A DNA stretch of 64,000 nt from Lentzea aerocolonigenes (GTDB taxonomy: Bacteria > Actinomycetota > Actinomycetes > Mycobacteriales > Pseudonocardiaceae): the NCBI RefSeq assembly GCF_000974445.1, contig NZ_BBOJ01000004.1, positions 1 to 64,000 on the forward strand, written 5' to 3'. Positions 29,950-39,800 of this stretch are shown piece by piece. The stretch's first letter is position 1, and the number at the start of each line of letters is the position of its first letter. The notes under the pieces are model-generated. The model did no database searches and was not told the DNA's origin. It was given only the letters and a program-made list of their open reading frames with translations. Both the position numbers and the translations under genes were made by a program.

Positions 29950-30722
29950 CAGATCGTCGCCGCCTCGGGGCGGGCGATGCCCAGGTCACCGGAACGGCCG
30001 GCGGTGATCAGCTCGACCACCTGGCCGTGCGTGACGTCCTTGGACCCCACGACGGCGGCCATCCGTCCGAGGTAGAGACACGCGATCTTGTCTGCGACCT
30101 CGAAGACGTCGTTCATGTTGTGGCTGATCAGGACGACCCCCAGGCCCTGCTCCGCGAGCCGGCGGACCAGGTCGAGCACCTGCCGCGTCTGGGCGACGCC
30201 GAGGGCCGCGGTGGGCTCGTCGAGCAGCACGACCTTGCTGTTCCACAGCACGGCCTTGGCGATCGCGACGGTCTGGCGCTGACCACCGGACAGCGACGAG
30301 ACCTGCGTGCGCACCGACTTGACCGTGCGCACCGACAGCGAGGCGAGCGTCTTGCGCGCCGCCTGCTCCATGTCCGTCTCGTCGAGCAGGCCACCCTTGG
30401 TGCGCTCACGGCCGAGGAACATGTTCTGGACGATGTCGAGGTTGTCGGCCAGCGCGAGGTCCTGGTAGACGACCTCGATCCCGAGCTCCGCGGCGTCGCG
30501 CGGGCCCTTGATGTGCGTGGGCTGGCCCTCGAACAGGACCTCTCCCGAGTCGGTCGGGTGGATGCCCGCGATGCACTTGACCAACGTCGACTTGCCCGCG
30601 CCGTTGTCGCCGACGAGCGCGGTGACCTCGCCCGGGTTGACGGTGAGGTCGATGTCGTGCAGGACGTGCACGGGGCCGAAGCTCTTGTTGATGCCGCGCA
30701 GCTCGAGAATCGGCTCGCTCAC
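29949..30722 (-). CDS. Sugar ABC transporter ATP-binding protein (XylG/RbsA type, single domain)
   Basis: 257 aa. Walker A GDNGAGKSTLVK (38-49), Q-loop VVYQDLALADNLD, signature LSGGQRQTVAIAKAV, Walker B VVLLDEPTAAL, switch His LISHNMND. Only one nucleotide-binding domain is present, unlike the double-domain RbsA/XylG, so it should act as a homodimer with the permease. Confidence 0.93.
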   Translation of the reverse strand: MSEPILELRGINKSFGPVHVLHDIDLTVNPGEVTALVGDNGAGKSTLVKCIAGIHPTDSGEVLFEGQPTHIKGPRDAAELGIEVVYQDLALADNLDIVQNMFLGRERTKGGLLDETDMEQAARKTLASLSVRTVKSVRTQVSSLSGGQRQTVAIAKAVLWNSKVVLLDEPTAALGVAQTRQVLDLVRRLAEQGLGVVLISHNMNDVFEVADKIACLYLGRMAAVVGSKDVTHGQVVELITAGRSGDLGIARPEAATI

Positions 30723-30796
30723 TGGGGTTCCTCCGTGGTTACCACGCGCCGAGGCGGGGTGCGCAGGTTCCGCACCCCGCCACGACGCAAGCGGTC

Positions 30797-31917
30797 CTAC
30801 TTGATGCCGAGCTCGGTGCAGGCGGCCTGGGTGTCGGCCACGCAGATGTCCGAGGCCTTGACGAAGCCGGCGTCGACCACGGACTTGACCTTGTCCTTGG
30901 TGATCAGCTGGGCGGTGAGCAGCACGGACTTGACGTCGCGGTTGCCCTTGCTGTCGTCTTGCCGGACGCGAGGGCGTCGGCGCCGGCGGTGTCGCCCTTG
31001 GCGAGAGCGGCGGCCAGCTTGGCGGCGGCCTCGGCCTCGTCCTTGATGGGCTTGAACACGGTCATGTACTGGTCACCGCGGAGCACGGCCTGCAGACCGT
31101 CCGGGGTGGCGTCCTGACCGGTGACCGGAACCTTGCCGGCCAGACCGACCTTCTTCAGCACGGTGATGACCGCGCCGGCGAGACCGTCGTTCGCGGCGAC
31201 GACGCCGTCGACCTTGCCGCCGTTGCTGGTCAGGATCTGCTCGAAGACCTGACCACCCTTCTGGTTGTCCCAGTTGTCGATCGGCTGGGACTGGACCAGC
31301 TTGAGCTTGCCCGAGTCGTACAGCGGCTTGAGGACCTTCTGCTGACCCTCGTGGAACAGGGTCGCGTTGTTGTCCGTCGGCGCGCCCTCGATCTCGATGA
31401 CGTTCGCACCCTGCGCGGCGCTCTTCATCGCGTCCGCGAGGCCCTGGCCCTGCAGCTCGCCGACCTTCACGTTGTCGAACGACACGTAGTAGGACGAGGA
31501 GCCACCGAGGTTCAGGCGGTCGTAGTCGATGACCTGGATGCCCTGGGCCTGGGCCTTCTTGGCCACGGAGGCGCCGACCTCGCTGTTGGGCGTCGCGATG
31601 ATCAGGACCTTGACGCCGGCGTTGATCATGCCGTCGGCCAGGGTGCTGAACTTCTGGACGTCGCCCTGGGCGTTCTGGATGTCGGGGGCGAGCCCCTCCT
31701 TCTCCAGAGCGGCCTTGAGGAGCGGCTTGTCGAAGCCCTCCCAGCGAGCGGAGGAGGCGGTCTCCGGAAGGATCACGCCGACCTTCGCGCCATTGCCGCT
31801 GCCAGAGTTCGATTCAGTGCTTCCTCCGGTGCCGGAGGACGTGTTGGCGCCGCACGCCGAGACCGCCAGGGCGAGGCCCGCGGTAACAGCGATGGAAGCG
31901 AGAGTCTTGCTGCGCAT
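30797..31917 (-). pseudogene. Sugar ABC transporter substrate-binding lipoprotein, frameshifted near 30956
   Basis: XylF-like periplasmic-binding-protein fold lipoprotein: signal with lipobox AVSAC (Cys22), then KVGVILPETASSARWEGFDK and two lobes including DGVVAANDGLAGAVI and VPVTGQDATPDGLQAV. The frame from 31917 runs off at ADALASGKT into unrelated residues (stop at 30904). Shifting one base restores DSKGNRDVKSVLLTAQLITK through ACTELGIK and a TAG at 30797-30799. One base appears lost near 30955-30957, so it is probably a sequencing error or a recent mutation. Intact length would be about 373 aa. ATG after AAGGGATGGCGG. Confidence 0.88.
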
Positions 31918-31953
31918 CCGCCATCCCTTTCACTGCGCTGTGTCACAGAGAAT

Positions 31954-31968
31954 GTTGTGGCGCACAAC
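31954..31968. promoter_or_regulatory. Inverted repeat in sugar-ABC operon promoter
   Basis: GTTGTG-GCG-CACAAC, 37-51 bp upstream of the binding-protein ATG. Candidate operator for the operon's ROK regulator. Confidence 0.45.
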
Positions 31969-32094
31969 GTATGCCCGACATATGCGTGACCGGAACCACA
32001 CTGGATCGATTAAGTCGCAACGATGCGGTAACCGTGGCGAGATTTGGTGACTCAGTGTTGTGAGAGCGTTACCACCGCGCTACGGCATCCGACA

Positions 32095-32113
32095 CCGATA
32101 TATTGGATATCGC
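32095..32113 (+). repeat. GATATATY-GGATATC element, left flank of TetR/MTase pair
   Basis: CCGATATATTGGATATCGC abuts the TetR stop codon. It matches 33524-33542 at 16 of 19 positions in the same orientation. Its complement shares 15 bp with the element inside pucR (54979-54993). Confidence 0.7.
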
Positions 32114-32688
32114 TACTTCACGTTCAGGACGGACCGGACCATCCGCCGCACGGCCTCGGCGTCCGGCGGGGCGTCGCGGTCGGCGAAGAGCAGGTGCGCG
32201 GTGCCGATCAGCATCGGCGCGACACCGTCGGCATCGATCCCACCGACGCGCCCCAGCTCGCGCTCGCGTTCGAGGTAGTTCCTGATCATGATCGCGGCGT
32301 CGGTCAGCACCGGAACGCCGGCGGGCCACGTCTCCCGCAGCCGCCTGCGCAGGTCGTCCCGGAACGTCACGAGGGCGACGATCGCGACGGCGACCGAGCC
32401 GAAAACCGCACTGATCGCTTCGGCGAGGTTGTCGACGACCTCGCCGGCGCCCGCGGCCCCCAGCAGCGCCTTCGCCCGCTCGTCCATCTTGTCGACGCGA
32501 TCGAGCACGTACTCGGCGAGGAACGCGTCGAAGTCGTCGAAGTGCCGGTGCAACACACCCTTGGCCACCCCGGCCTCGGCCGTGACCGCACGGCTCGTCA
32601 GAGCACTGGCCCCGCCCTGGACCAGCAACCGGTCCGCGGCGCCGAACAACTGCTCCCGCACGTCACGCAGGTGCACACCGGTGGGCAA
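32113..32688 (-). CDS. TetR-family transcriptional regulator
   Basis: 191 aa. HTH SALTSRAVTAEAGVAKGVLHRHFDDFDAFL near the N-terminus, then an all-helical ligand domain. TTG start at 32688, supported by AGGAGG seven bases upstream. Divergent from a methyltransferase gene. The 47-bp gap and the methyltransferase start codon are covered by two GTGGGC-N4-GCCCAC dyads, so it probably represses both. Confidence 0.93.
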   Translation of the reverse strand: MPTGVHLRDVREQLFGAADRLLVQGGASALTSRAVTAEAGVAKGVLHRHFDDFDAFLAEYVLDRVDKMDERAKALLGAAGAGEVVDNLAEAISAVFGSVAVAIVALVTFRDDLRRRLRETWPAGVPVLTDAAIMIRNYLERERELGRVGGIDADGVAPMLIGTAHLLFADRDAPPDAEAVRRMVRSVLNVK

Positions 32689-32706
32689 GCTGGTTCCTCC
32701 TAGCCA

Positions 32707-32744
32707 AGTGGGCGCTTGCCCACTATGGTGGGCGCATGCCCACT
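32707..32744. promoter_or_regulatory. Twin TetR operators, one overlapping a start codon
   Basis: AGTGGGC-GCTT-GCCCACT (32707-32724) and GGTGGGC-GCAT-GCCCACT (32727-32744), the same 7-4-7 dyad twice with 20-bp centre spacing, i.e. on one face of the helix. The second covers the methyltransferase ATG at 32736. The sites share sequence with the start of tetR (32680-32685, GGTGGGC). Confidence 0.75.
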
Positions 32745-33527
32745 TTAGACGATGACCTAGGCAAACGCCTCGCCGGCTCGTTCGGCGCGGACGCCGCCCG
32801 CTACGACCGCACCCGCCCGTCCTACCCCGACGAACTGGTGCGCCGGATCTTGACGGCCAGCCCCGGCCCGCGCGTGGTCGACGTCGGCTGCGGCACGGGC
32901 AAACTGTCCCGCCAGCTGCTGGCGGCCGGGTGCGAGGTGGTCGGCGTCGAGCACGACGAGCTCATGGCCGAGTTCGCCCGCGGCACGGGCGTTCCGGTGG
33001 AGGTGTCGAAGTTCGAGACCTGGGACCCGGCAGGCCGCGAGTTCGACGCCGTCGTCGCCGGCCAGTCCTGGCACTGGGTCGACGCGGAGGCAGGAACACG
33101 CCAGGCCGCACGACTGCTACGCCCCGGCGGCGTGTTCGCGGCCATCTGGCACGTGTTCTCCACACCGGACCCGATCGCCCAAGCCCTCGCCGACGCCTTC
33201 CAGCGGGTGGCACCACAGTCACCGGTCCGCGTCGGCCACTCCCGTGAGGAGTCGATCGGTTTCTACCGTGCGGGCTGCCAGCAGACAGCGGACGTCTTCG
33301 TCGGCACCGGGGAGTTCACCGACCCCCAGCAGTGGAGCGCCGAGTGGGACCAGACCTACACGACCGCCGAGTACCTCGACCTGATCCTCACCATGAGCCC
33401 GCTGGCCCTGCTCACGAGCGACCAGGTCACCGAGGTGCTGGACAGCACGGGCGCCGCGATCGACGCGGTCGGCGGCAGCTTCGTGTCGAACTACGAAACC
33501 CTCGCCGTCGCCGTCACCCGCAACTGA
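32736..33527 (+). CDS. Class I SAM-dependent methyltransferase
   Basis: 263 aa, UbiE/Methyltransf_11/25 type. Motif I VVDVGCGTGKLSRQLLAAG (about 45-63); acidic VVGVEHDELM; motif IV AVVAGQSWHWVDAEAGTRQA; post-motif LLRPGGVFAAIWHV. Small-molecule substrate likely but unknown. Its start codon sits inside a TetR operator. It may modify a compound sensed by the divergent TetR regulator. The stop TGA overlaps the repeat at 33524. Confidence 0.9.
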   Translation: MPTLDDDLGKRLAGSFGADAARYDRTRPSYPDELVRRILTASPGPRVVDVGCGTGKLSRQLLAAGCEVVGVEHDELMAEFARGTGVPVEVSKFETWDPAGREFDAVVAGQSWHWVDAEAGTRQAARLLRPGGVFAAIWHVFSTPDPIAQALADAFQRVAPQSPVRVGHSREESIGFYRAGCQQTADVFVGTGEFTDPQQWSAEWDQTYTTAEYLDLILTMSPLALLTSDQVTEVLDSTGAAIDAVGGSFVSNYETLAVAVTRN

Positions 33528-33542
33528 TATATCGGATATCAC
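33524..33542 (+). repeat. GATATATC-GGATATC element, right flank of TetR/MTase pair
   Basis: CTGATATATCGGATATCAC contains the methyltransferase stop TGA (33525-33527). It carries one exact GATATATC core (33526-33533) and a GATATC box. Direct-repeat partner at 32095-32113. Confidence 0.7.
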
Positions 33543-33863
33543 CGCAGGCAAGGGGCCGCTTTGCTCTCCCAGCCACCACGTCGTCGTGGGACCTAGCTGC
33601 TCTGCACCCTTATGCAAAAAACGTTTGCGGACGAAGTCAAAAGACTCATTGCAAAGGTATCCGACGCTCCTACCAGCAACAACGATCTGCATGGCTCTGG
33701 TCAGCGCAGCGCGAGCATGAGAACCAGCCCGTGCGAGGTCCGGCACGGCGGACACCTGACGCCACGCCAAGGCCGGTCCCCACCGACCCATCGCCTGTGC
33801 GCGGCTCGTCCCAGACGAGCACGACAGCAGACACCGGACCTCGCCGGTAACGGGACCAGCGCC
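33543..33863. other. Intergenic region with palindrome-family unit
   Basis: About 320 bp between the methyltransferase and the convergent helicase. It holds repeat unit B at 33612-33656; the rest has no supported gene. Reading frames through the unit, such as MQKTFADEVKRL, are by-products of the repeat. Confidence 0.5.
33612..33656. repeat. Repeat unit B (mosaic of two palindrome half-arms)
   Basis: The left part, ATGCAAAAAACGTTTGCGGA, is the arm of palindrome A (22527). The right part, GTCAAAAGACTCATTGC, is the arm of palindrome D (60308) with one change. It is nearly identical (44/46) to 53141-53186. It is not itself palindromic. Confidence 0.8.
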
Positions 33864-35567
33864 CTACCAGGAACGAAGGGTCGCGATCCGCTCTTCCAGC
33901 TGTTCGATGGTCGCCATCGCCGTAGGCGGCCCACCGCAGTACTCGCGCAGCTGGTTGTGAATCTTGCCGTGCGGCTTCTTGGTGCGGTGGTGGTGCATCG
34001 CGACGAGGGTGTTGAGCTCCTTGCGCAGTGACGTGAGGCGCTCCTGCACGCTGGCAGGCCTCGCCTCCCGCACCGGCGCCTCGACCTTCGGACGCTTCGC
34101 CGCGGAGGCCATCTGCTCCTCCTGCCGCTGCAGCAGCAGGGTGCGCACCTGGTCCGGTTCGAGCAGCCCCGGCAGACCGAGGTACTCCTGCTCCTCCTCC
34201 GAGCCCGCGATGGTCGGCGCGCCGAACGACGAGCCGTCGAAGATCACCTGGTCGAGCTCGGCGGTGGTGCCCAGGGCCGTGAAGGCGCGTTCGTCCTCGC
34301 CCGGTTCGTCCTTGGTCTGGTTCGCAGCCGCCATCAGCTCGTCGTCCCAGCCGTCCTTCTCGCGGTGCGGCTTGCCGAGGACGTGGTCGCGCTCCGCTTC
34401 CAGCTCGGACGCGAGCTGGAGCAGCACCGGCACGGACGGCAGGAACACCGACGCGGTCTCGCCGGGCTTGCGGTTGCGCACGAAGCGTCCGATGGCCTGG
34501 GCGAAGAACAGCGGCGTCGACGACGACGTCGCGTACACGCCCACCGCGAGTCGCGGCACGTCGACGCCCTCGGACACCATGCGGACGGCGATCATCCAGC
34601 GTTCGTTGGTCGCGGCGAACTCGGCGATCTTGCCCGACGCCTTCGGGTCGTCCGAGAGGACGACGGTGGCGACCTGGCCCGTCACGCGGTGCAGGACCTG
34701 CGCGTAGGCCTTGGCCGTGTCCTGGTCGGTGGCGATCACCAGGCCGCCCGCGTCCGGGATGCCGTTCTCGCGCTTCTGGGTGAGCCTCTGGTCCGCGGCG
34801 CGCAGCACGGACGCCATCCAGTCGCCGGCCGGGTCGAGGGCCGTGCGCCACGCCCGCGTGGTCTGCTCCTGCGTCAGCGGCTCGCCCAGGCGCGCGGTGA
34901 ACTCCTCGCCCGCGCTGGTCCGCCACGACGCCTCTCCCGAGTACGCCAGGAACAGCACGGGCCGGACGACGCCGTCGCGCAGCGCGTCGGAGTAACCGTA
35001 GGTGTGGTCCGCCTTGGACGTCTTGAAGCCGCCGTTGCTCTCCTCGTACTCCACGAACGGGATCGGCGAGTCGTCCGAGCGGAACGGCGTGCCCGTGAGG
35101 CACAGCCGGCGGACCGCGGGCGTGAACGCCTCGCGGATCGCATCACCCCACGACTTGGCATCACCACCGTGGTGCACCTCGTCGAGCAGCACGAGCGTCT
35201 TGCGGTTCTCCGTGCGCACCCTGTGCAGCGTCGGATGGGCAGCGACCTGCGCGTACGTCACGGCCACGCCGTGGTAGTCGCGGGAGGTCATCGCGTTGGT
35301 GTTGCGGAAGTTCGAGTCGATCTGGATGCCCTGCTCGGCGGCCGCCTTCGCCCACTGGTGCTTGAGGTGCTCCGTGGGTGTGACGATCGTGACGGCCTCG
35401 ATCGTCCTGTCGGCCAGCAACTCGGCGGCGACGCGGAGCCCGAAGGTCGTCTTGCCGGCGCCGGGCGTGGCGACGGCGAGGAAGTCCTGGGGCTTCGCGG
35501 CCAGGTACTTGGTCAGCGCCCGGCGCTGCCATGCCCGCAGCGGTCGCATTGCTGCTGTCGCTGTCAC
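33864..35567 (-). CDS. DEAD/DEAH-box helicase (superfamily 2)
   Basis: 567 aa. Motif I AVATPGAGKTTFGLRVA (about 31-47), motif II LLDEVHH (DEVH), motif III TGTPFRSDD, motif V/VI region VRMVSEGVDVPRLAVGVYATSS and FFAQAIGRFVRNRKPGET (arginine finger). The C-terminus has a coiled, basic tail including MHHHRTKKPHGKIHNQLREY. GTG start at 35567. A conserved stand-alone helicase of actinomycetes, probably acting on DNA or RNA repair; no nuclease or methylase partner adjoins, so it is not an evident restriction system. Confidence 0.92.
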   Translation of the reverse strand: MTATAAMRPLRAWQRRALTKYLAAKPQDFLAVATPGAGKTTFGLRVAAELLADRTIEAVTIVTPTEHLKHQWAKAAAEQGIQIDSNFRNTNAMTSRDYHGVAVTYAQVAAHPTLHRVRTENRKTLVLLDEVHHGGDAKSWGDAIREAFTPAVRRLCLTGTPFRSDDSPIPFVEYEESNGGFKTSKADHTYGYSDALRDGVVRPVLFLAYSGEASWRTSAGEEFTARLGEPLTQEQTTRAWRTALDPAGDWMASVLRAADQRLTQKRENGIPDAGGLVIATDQDTAKAYAQVLHRVTGQVATVVLSDDPKASGKIAEFAATNERWMIAVRMVSEGVDVPRLAVGVYATSSSTPLFFAQAIGRFVRNRKPGETASVFLPSVPVLLQLASELEAERDHVLGKPHREKDGWDDELMAAANQTKDEPGEDERAFTALGTTAELDQVIFDGSSFGAPTIAGSEEEQEYLGLPGLLEPDQVRTLLLQRQEEQMASAAKRPKVEAPVREARPASVQERLTSLRKELNTLVAMHHHRTKKPHGKIHNQLREYCGGPPTAMATIEQLEERIATLRSW

Positions 35568-35717
35568 GAGACGTGTTTCTCCTCATTTGTGCAGGTCAGA
35601 CATGGCTTGGACATGCAACTGCCCTCAGGCAGACCGTTGCCGAGGGCACCGTGACTCTACCTGTTCCGGGCGTCGATGCCGCGAAACGTGGCCCCATGCA
35701 CCATGCTTGTCACTGCG

Positions 35718-36806
35718 ATGGGTTCGCCTACCGACAACGACGCGCGCAGGTCCGGCCGCAAGGGGCCGCTGCGTCTACTCGCGCGCACGCTGTCGAAAGC
35801 GTGGGAGGGCAACATCTTCTCAGAAGCCGCCGAGGCGGCTTTCTGGCAGACGCTGTCGTTCCCTCCGCTGCTGCTCGGCGTGCTGGGCGCGATGGGTTAT
35901 CTCGGCGACTGGTTCGGCTCCGAGGTCGTCTCGGCCGTCCAGGAGAAGATCATCGGATTCACCCGGACGATCTTCAGCGCGGACGTCGTCAACGGCGTGA
36001 TCCAGCCCACGGTCGCGGAGATCCTCACCACCGGCAAGGGCGAGATCGTCTCGGTCGGCTTCCTGATCTCGCTGTGGGCCGGTTCGTCGGCCATGTCGTC
36101 GTTCGTCGACGCGATCACGGTCGCGCACGGCCAGTACGGCGTGCGCAACGAGCTCTGGCAGCGCATCTTCGCGCTGCTGCTGTACATGGTGTCCCTGGTG
36201 GCGCTGGTGGTCGGCCTGCCGGTCCTGGCGCTGGGCCCGGACATCCTGCCGCAGTTCTTCCCGGCGTCCTGGCAGCCCTACATCACGACGTGGGTGGGCC
36301 GCTTCTACTACCCAGGCGTGGCGCTGCTGCTCGTGCTGTCCCTCTCCGCGCTCTACAAGGTCGCACTGCCCCGGCGACTGCCGTACCACCGCGTGCTGCC
36401 CGGCGCGGTCCTCGCGATGGCCGTGTTCATCCTGACGTCCATCGGCCTGCGCCTGTACATCCAGTGGATCACCACCACCGGCTACACCTACGGCGCGCTG
36501 GCGACGCCGATCGCGTTCCTGCTCTTCGTGTTCTTCATCGGCCTGGCGATCACGATCGGCGCGTACTTCAACAGCGCCATCCAGGACATGTGGCCCGCCC
36601 GCATGACCCGCCGCCAGCGCCGCCGGTGGCGCAGGCTGGAGATGGAGCGCGCCGCGTCCCGCATCCGCGAGGAGAGCGCGCAGCCCGACCGGGAGACCGC
36701 CGACGACGTCTACTCGGCGCCCTCCCCCGCCGACACGCAGCTGACGGCGCCGCTCAAGATCCAGGAGCAGCGCCAGCACACGGAGGAAGAAAAACAGCGG
36801 GGGTAG
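35718..36806 (+). CDS. YihY/BrkB-family membrane protein
   Basis: 362 aa from ATG 35718 (MGSPTDNDARRSG); upstream in-frame ATGs at 35676 and 35703 also lack ribosome sites. Six or so membrane helices follow the family start AFWQTLSFPPLLLGVLGAMG, with the conserved GSSAMSSFVDAITVAHG and TTTGYTYGALATPIAFLLFVF. A hydrophilic charged C-terminal tail of about 70 aa follows. Once called ribonuclease BN, the family has no proven nuclease role. Equivalent to Rv2707. The stop lies inside a terminator hairpin. Confidence 0.92.
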   Translation: MGSPTDNDARRSGRKGPLRLLARTLSKAWEGNIFSEAAEAAFWQTLSFPPLLLGVLGAMGYLGDWFGSEVVSAVQEKIIGFTRTIFSADVVNGVIQPTVAEILTTGKGEIVSVGFLISLWAGSSAMSSFVDAITVAHGQYGVRNELWQRIFALLLYMVSLVALVVGLPVLALGPDILPQFFPASWQPYITTWVGRFYYPGVALLLVLSLSALYKVALPRRLPYHRVLPGAVLAMAVFILTSIGLRLYIQWITTTGYTYGALATPIAFLLFVFFIGLAITIGAYFNSAIQDMWPARMTRRQRRRWRRLEMERAASRIREESAQPDRETADDVYSAPSPADTQLTAPLKIQEQRQHTEEEKQRG

Positions 36807-36823
36807 CCGAAGCCACCCCCGCT
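36796..36823. terminator. Bidirectional terminator between yihY and the protease gene
   Basis: AGCGGGGGT-A-GC-CGAA-GC-C-ACCCCCGCT (36796-36823). On the minus strand it is followed by GTTTTTCTTCC, so it is a good terminator for the RHS-protease operon. On the plus strand it includes the yihY stop. Confidence 0.88.
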
Positions 36824-36842
36824 GTCCCTGACTCGGCTGAGC

Positions 36843-39800
36843 TCAGCTCGGGTTCACCGGCGTGGCCCAGCGCTGGTTCCAGTCTCTGGTGCAGTTGTAG
36901 ATCGCCAGGGGGTTGCCGTTGGCGGAGCTGTACCCGACGTCGTCGACACAGCGACCGGCGAGCGCGCTGACCAGCGACCCGTCGTGTCGCGCCGTCCACT
37001 GCTGGCTCGTGCCGCCGTGGCAGCCCGCGTTCACGATGGCCGTGCCGTTCACCGTGTCGCCGATGTCGAGGCACTTGCCGTAGATGCGGAAGGTGCCGTC
37101 ACCCGGCGCCCACCACAGCTGCCCGGTGGGACCGAAGCATTCCCACAGCCACAGCCTGCTGGCGTTCGGATCGTTGCCGTAGACGTCGATGCACTTGGTG
37201 GCCACACCGACGATCGCGCCGCGAGAAAGCCATTCCGCGGTCAACGACCAGGTCTGCGTGGGCGTGCCGGCGCAGTTGGAGATCGACAGGGTCGAGCTGT
37301 CCGCGGACGACGCCACCGTGAGGCAGCGGCCCGACAGCGGGTTCACCAGCGAGCCTTCCGGCTGGGCGACCCACTGCTGGGCCTGGGTTCCGTTGCACTC
37401 GTAGAGGATCACCGCGCTGCCTTCGGCGGTGTTGGAATTCGCCAGGTCGATGCACTTGCCGTCGGCGCGCAGCGTCCCGTCTCCGGGAGCCGCGAAGCTC
37501 TGCGCCGGGCTGCCGTTGCACGGCCACAGGACGACCTTGTTCAGCGTCGGGTCGTTGTTCGGAACGTCCAGGCACTTGCCGGCGGCGCCGACGACCTTGC
37601 CCGCTCGCCCGTTCTGCGCGGGCACCTGCCACACCTGGTCCGAGCGGGACTTGTCACACGCCCGCAGGACCAGTTGGGAACCCTGGTTGCCGTCGTTCGG
37701 CGTGGCGCAACGCCCGGAGTAACGGCTGATCAGTCGTCCGTCGGTGCGCAAGACCCACTGCTGACCGTCGATGCCGGCGCACCCGGCCAGCACGACCGAG
37801 GCACCGTCACCGCCGGGGTCGCTGGCCGTGAGGCACCGGCCACCCGCCATGAGCAGGCCCTCGTTCGACGTCCACGTCTGGGCGAACAAGCCGTGGCAGT
37901 CCCACATCTGCACGACCGGCTGGAACGGGTTGCTCTCCTTCACGTCGAGGCAACGGCCGTTGACGCCCTTCAACGTGCCGGAGAACACGGGGGTGTCCCG
38001 CTTGATCCGGATGTTGCGGAACCGGACGCTGTCGTTGGCGCCGTCGTTCTGCAGGCCGATGAAGGTGTTGCGCGCCACCCCCGTCGAGTCGGCGGAGGTG
38101 TACTCGTTGACCTGCTGACCGTTGAGGTACACGGTCGCGGTGTTCCAGCGCACCTTGATCTCGAAGGTGTTCCACTCGCCGGTCGGCTTGACCGGCGCGG
38201 TGGTGGTGGGCGCCTGGATCCCGGAGAACCCGCCGGTCTGCAACGTGCCCGTGGCGTTCCTCGGGCCGATGTTCACCTCGTACCCGCTCCCGTGCGGCGC
38301 GGAGGAGTTGGTGCCGGGATTGTTCATCAACACGAAAACTCCGGAGTCGGAGTTGTCCGTGGTGGCCTTCCAGTCGATCTTCATCGTGTAGTCGTTGCCG
38401 TAGGTGTGAGCCGAGTACCAGGAGACGTCGACGCCGTCCTTGGTGACGAGCTCACAACCGTCGGTGCCGATCTTGGTGCCGGTGCTCTGCCAGCCCTCGA
38501 GGTCGGACTCCCGCCTGCCGTCGAACGCGCTGTAGAAGCCCGGTCCGTCCTTGGCCGTGACGCAGTTGCCCGCGACAGCCGGTACCGCGACCTTGGTGCC
38601 ACCGACGAAGTAACCCATGACGTCGGCCGTCAGCCGCGTCTGCCCGCGTTCGTTGCGCACGTCCACCTTGCCGCTGTTGCCGAGCGGCACCAGGGCGAGC
38701 CCGGTCGCGGTCTCCATCTTGCGCGTGGACACCTGGCTCGCGGAGGTCCACCCCACCTCGCTCGCGACAGCGCTGAGCTCGGTGCCGAGGTTGTCGTCCC
38801 TGCCGGTCATGAGGACAGCAGCCGATGTGGCCGACGCCGGGACGTCCGCGACCCCGCTCACCTGGAACGTGGCCACCTGCCCGTGCCCCACCTGGGCCTT
38901 CGGCAGCCCGTTGCCGGTCGCCGTGTCCGCGACCCTGCTTACGCCGGTCAGCGGCACGTACCTCGCGCCACCGGAATCCGGACCGAACCAGCCGACCACG
39001 TCCAGCGCGGCACCGACCACCGTCGCGCTGTTGTTGGTCAGCCGGATCTTTCCGTCCGCGCCGATCGGCACGATGACCAGGTTCGTCCGCCGGTCACCGG
39101 GAGAGACCGCGATCGACGTGTAGCTCAGGGTCTCCGAAGTGTGGTGCGCCACCAGGAACGACTCGGCCGTGGCCTCGAAACCGGTCAGGTTCAGGGCCAC
39201 CGCCCGCGCGCTCTGCGGCACACCGGCGACACCGCGGATCTGCAGGTCCACGAAGTTGGTGGTGTTCGTGTCGCGCAGCGGCGTGTTGCGGTCGCTGCCC
39301 CCACTGACGACCTGGAACCCGCGCGTGTCGAGCACCCGCTCGGGCTTGGGCTTGGCGAAGTAGGTGTCAGTGCTGTTCTGCGGGCTGAAGTAGCCCAGCA
39401 GTTCAACGACCACGAACACCGGCCCGTTGCCGCGGTGGCGCACCTTCAACGATCGCGCGTTGTCCAGTGGCGCGAACATCGTCAATGACTGCCACGTCTG
39501 CCGGGTGTCGCCGCGGGCGTTGAGCGTCGGCACCTTGCCACCCAGTTGTGCCGGGTCACCGGGCGCGACCTCGATGGCGAAGTCGCCGATGTCGCTCGCA
39601 GTGGCTCGTGCGGACACGGTGATCGCGACAGACTTGGTGTCAGTCGGCAGATCTCCGAACGTGAGCGTCTTGACCTCGTTCGCCGCATAAGACTCGCCGT
39701 GCACGCGGTATTGCTGCTGCAGAACGGTGAAACCCGACCCGTTGGGGGCGGTGGGCGCCGTGCTGGGTGCCCCCACGCTGAGAGGACCGTTGCCCCAGGT

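Noticed and set aside
33612..33750. Small reading frames starting MQKTFADEVKRL at 33612, 53141 and a similar one at 22527
   Set aside because: They arise from the palindrome units themselves, have no ribosome site, and diverge right after the repeat; not counted as genes.
33864..35567. Helicase as part of a restriction or defence system
   Set aside because: No nuclease, methylase or other defence gene adjoins; similar stand-alone helicases are widespread housekeeping proteins in actinomycetes.
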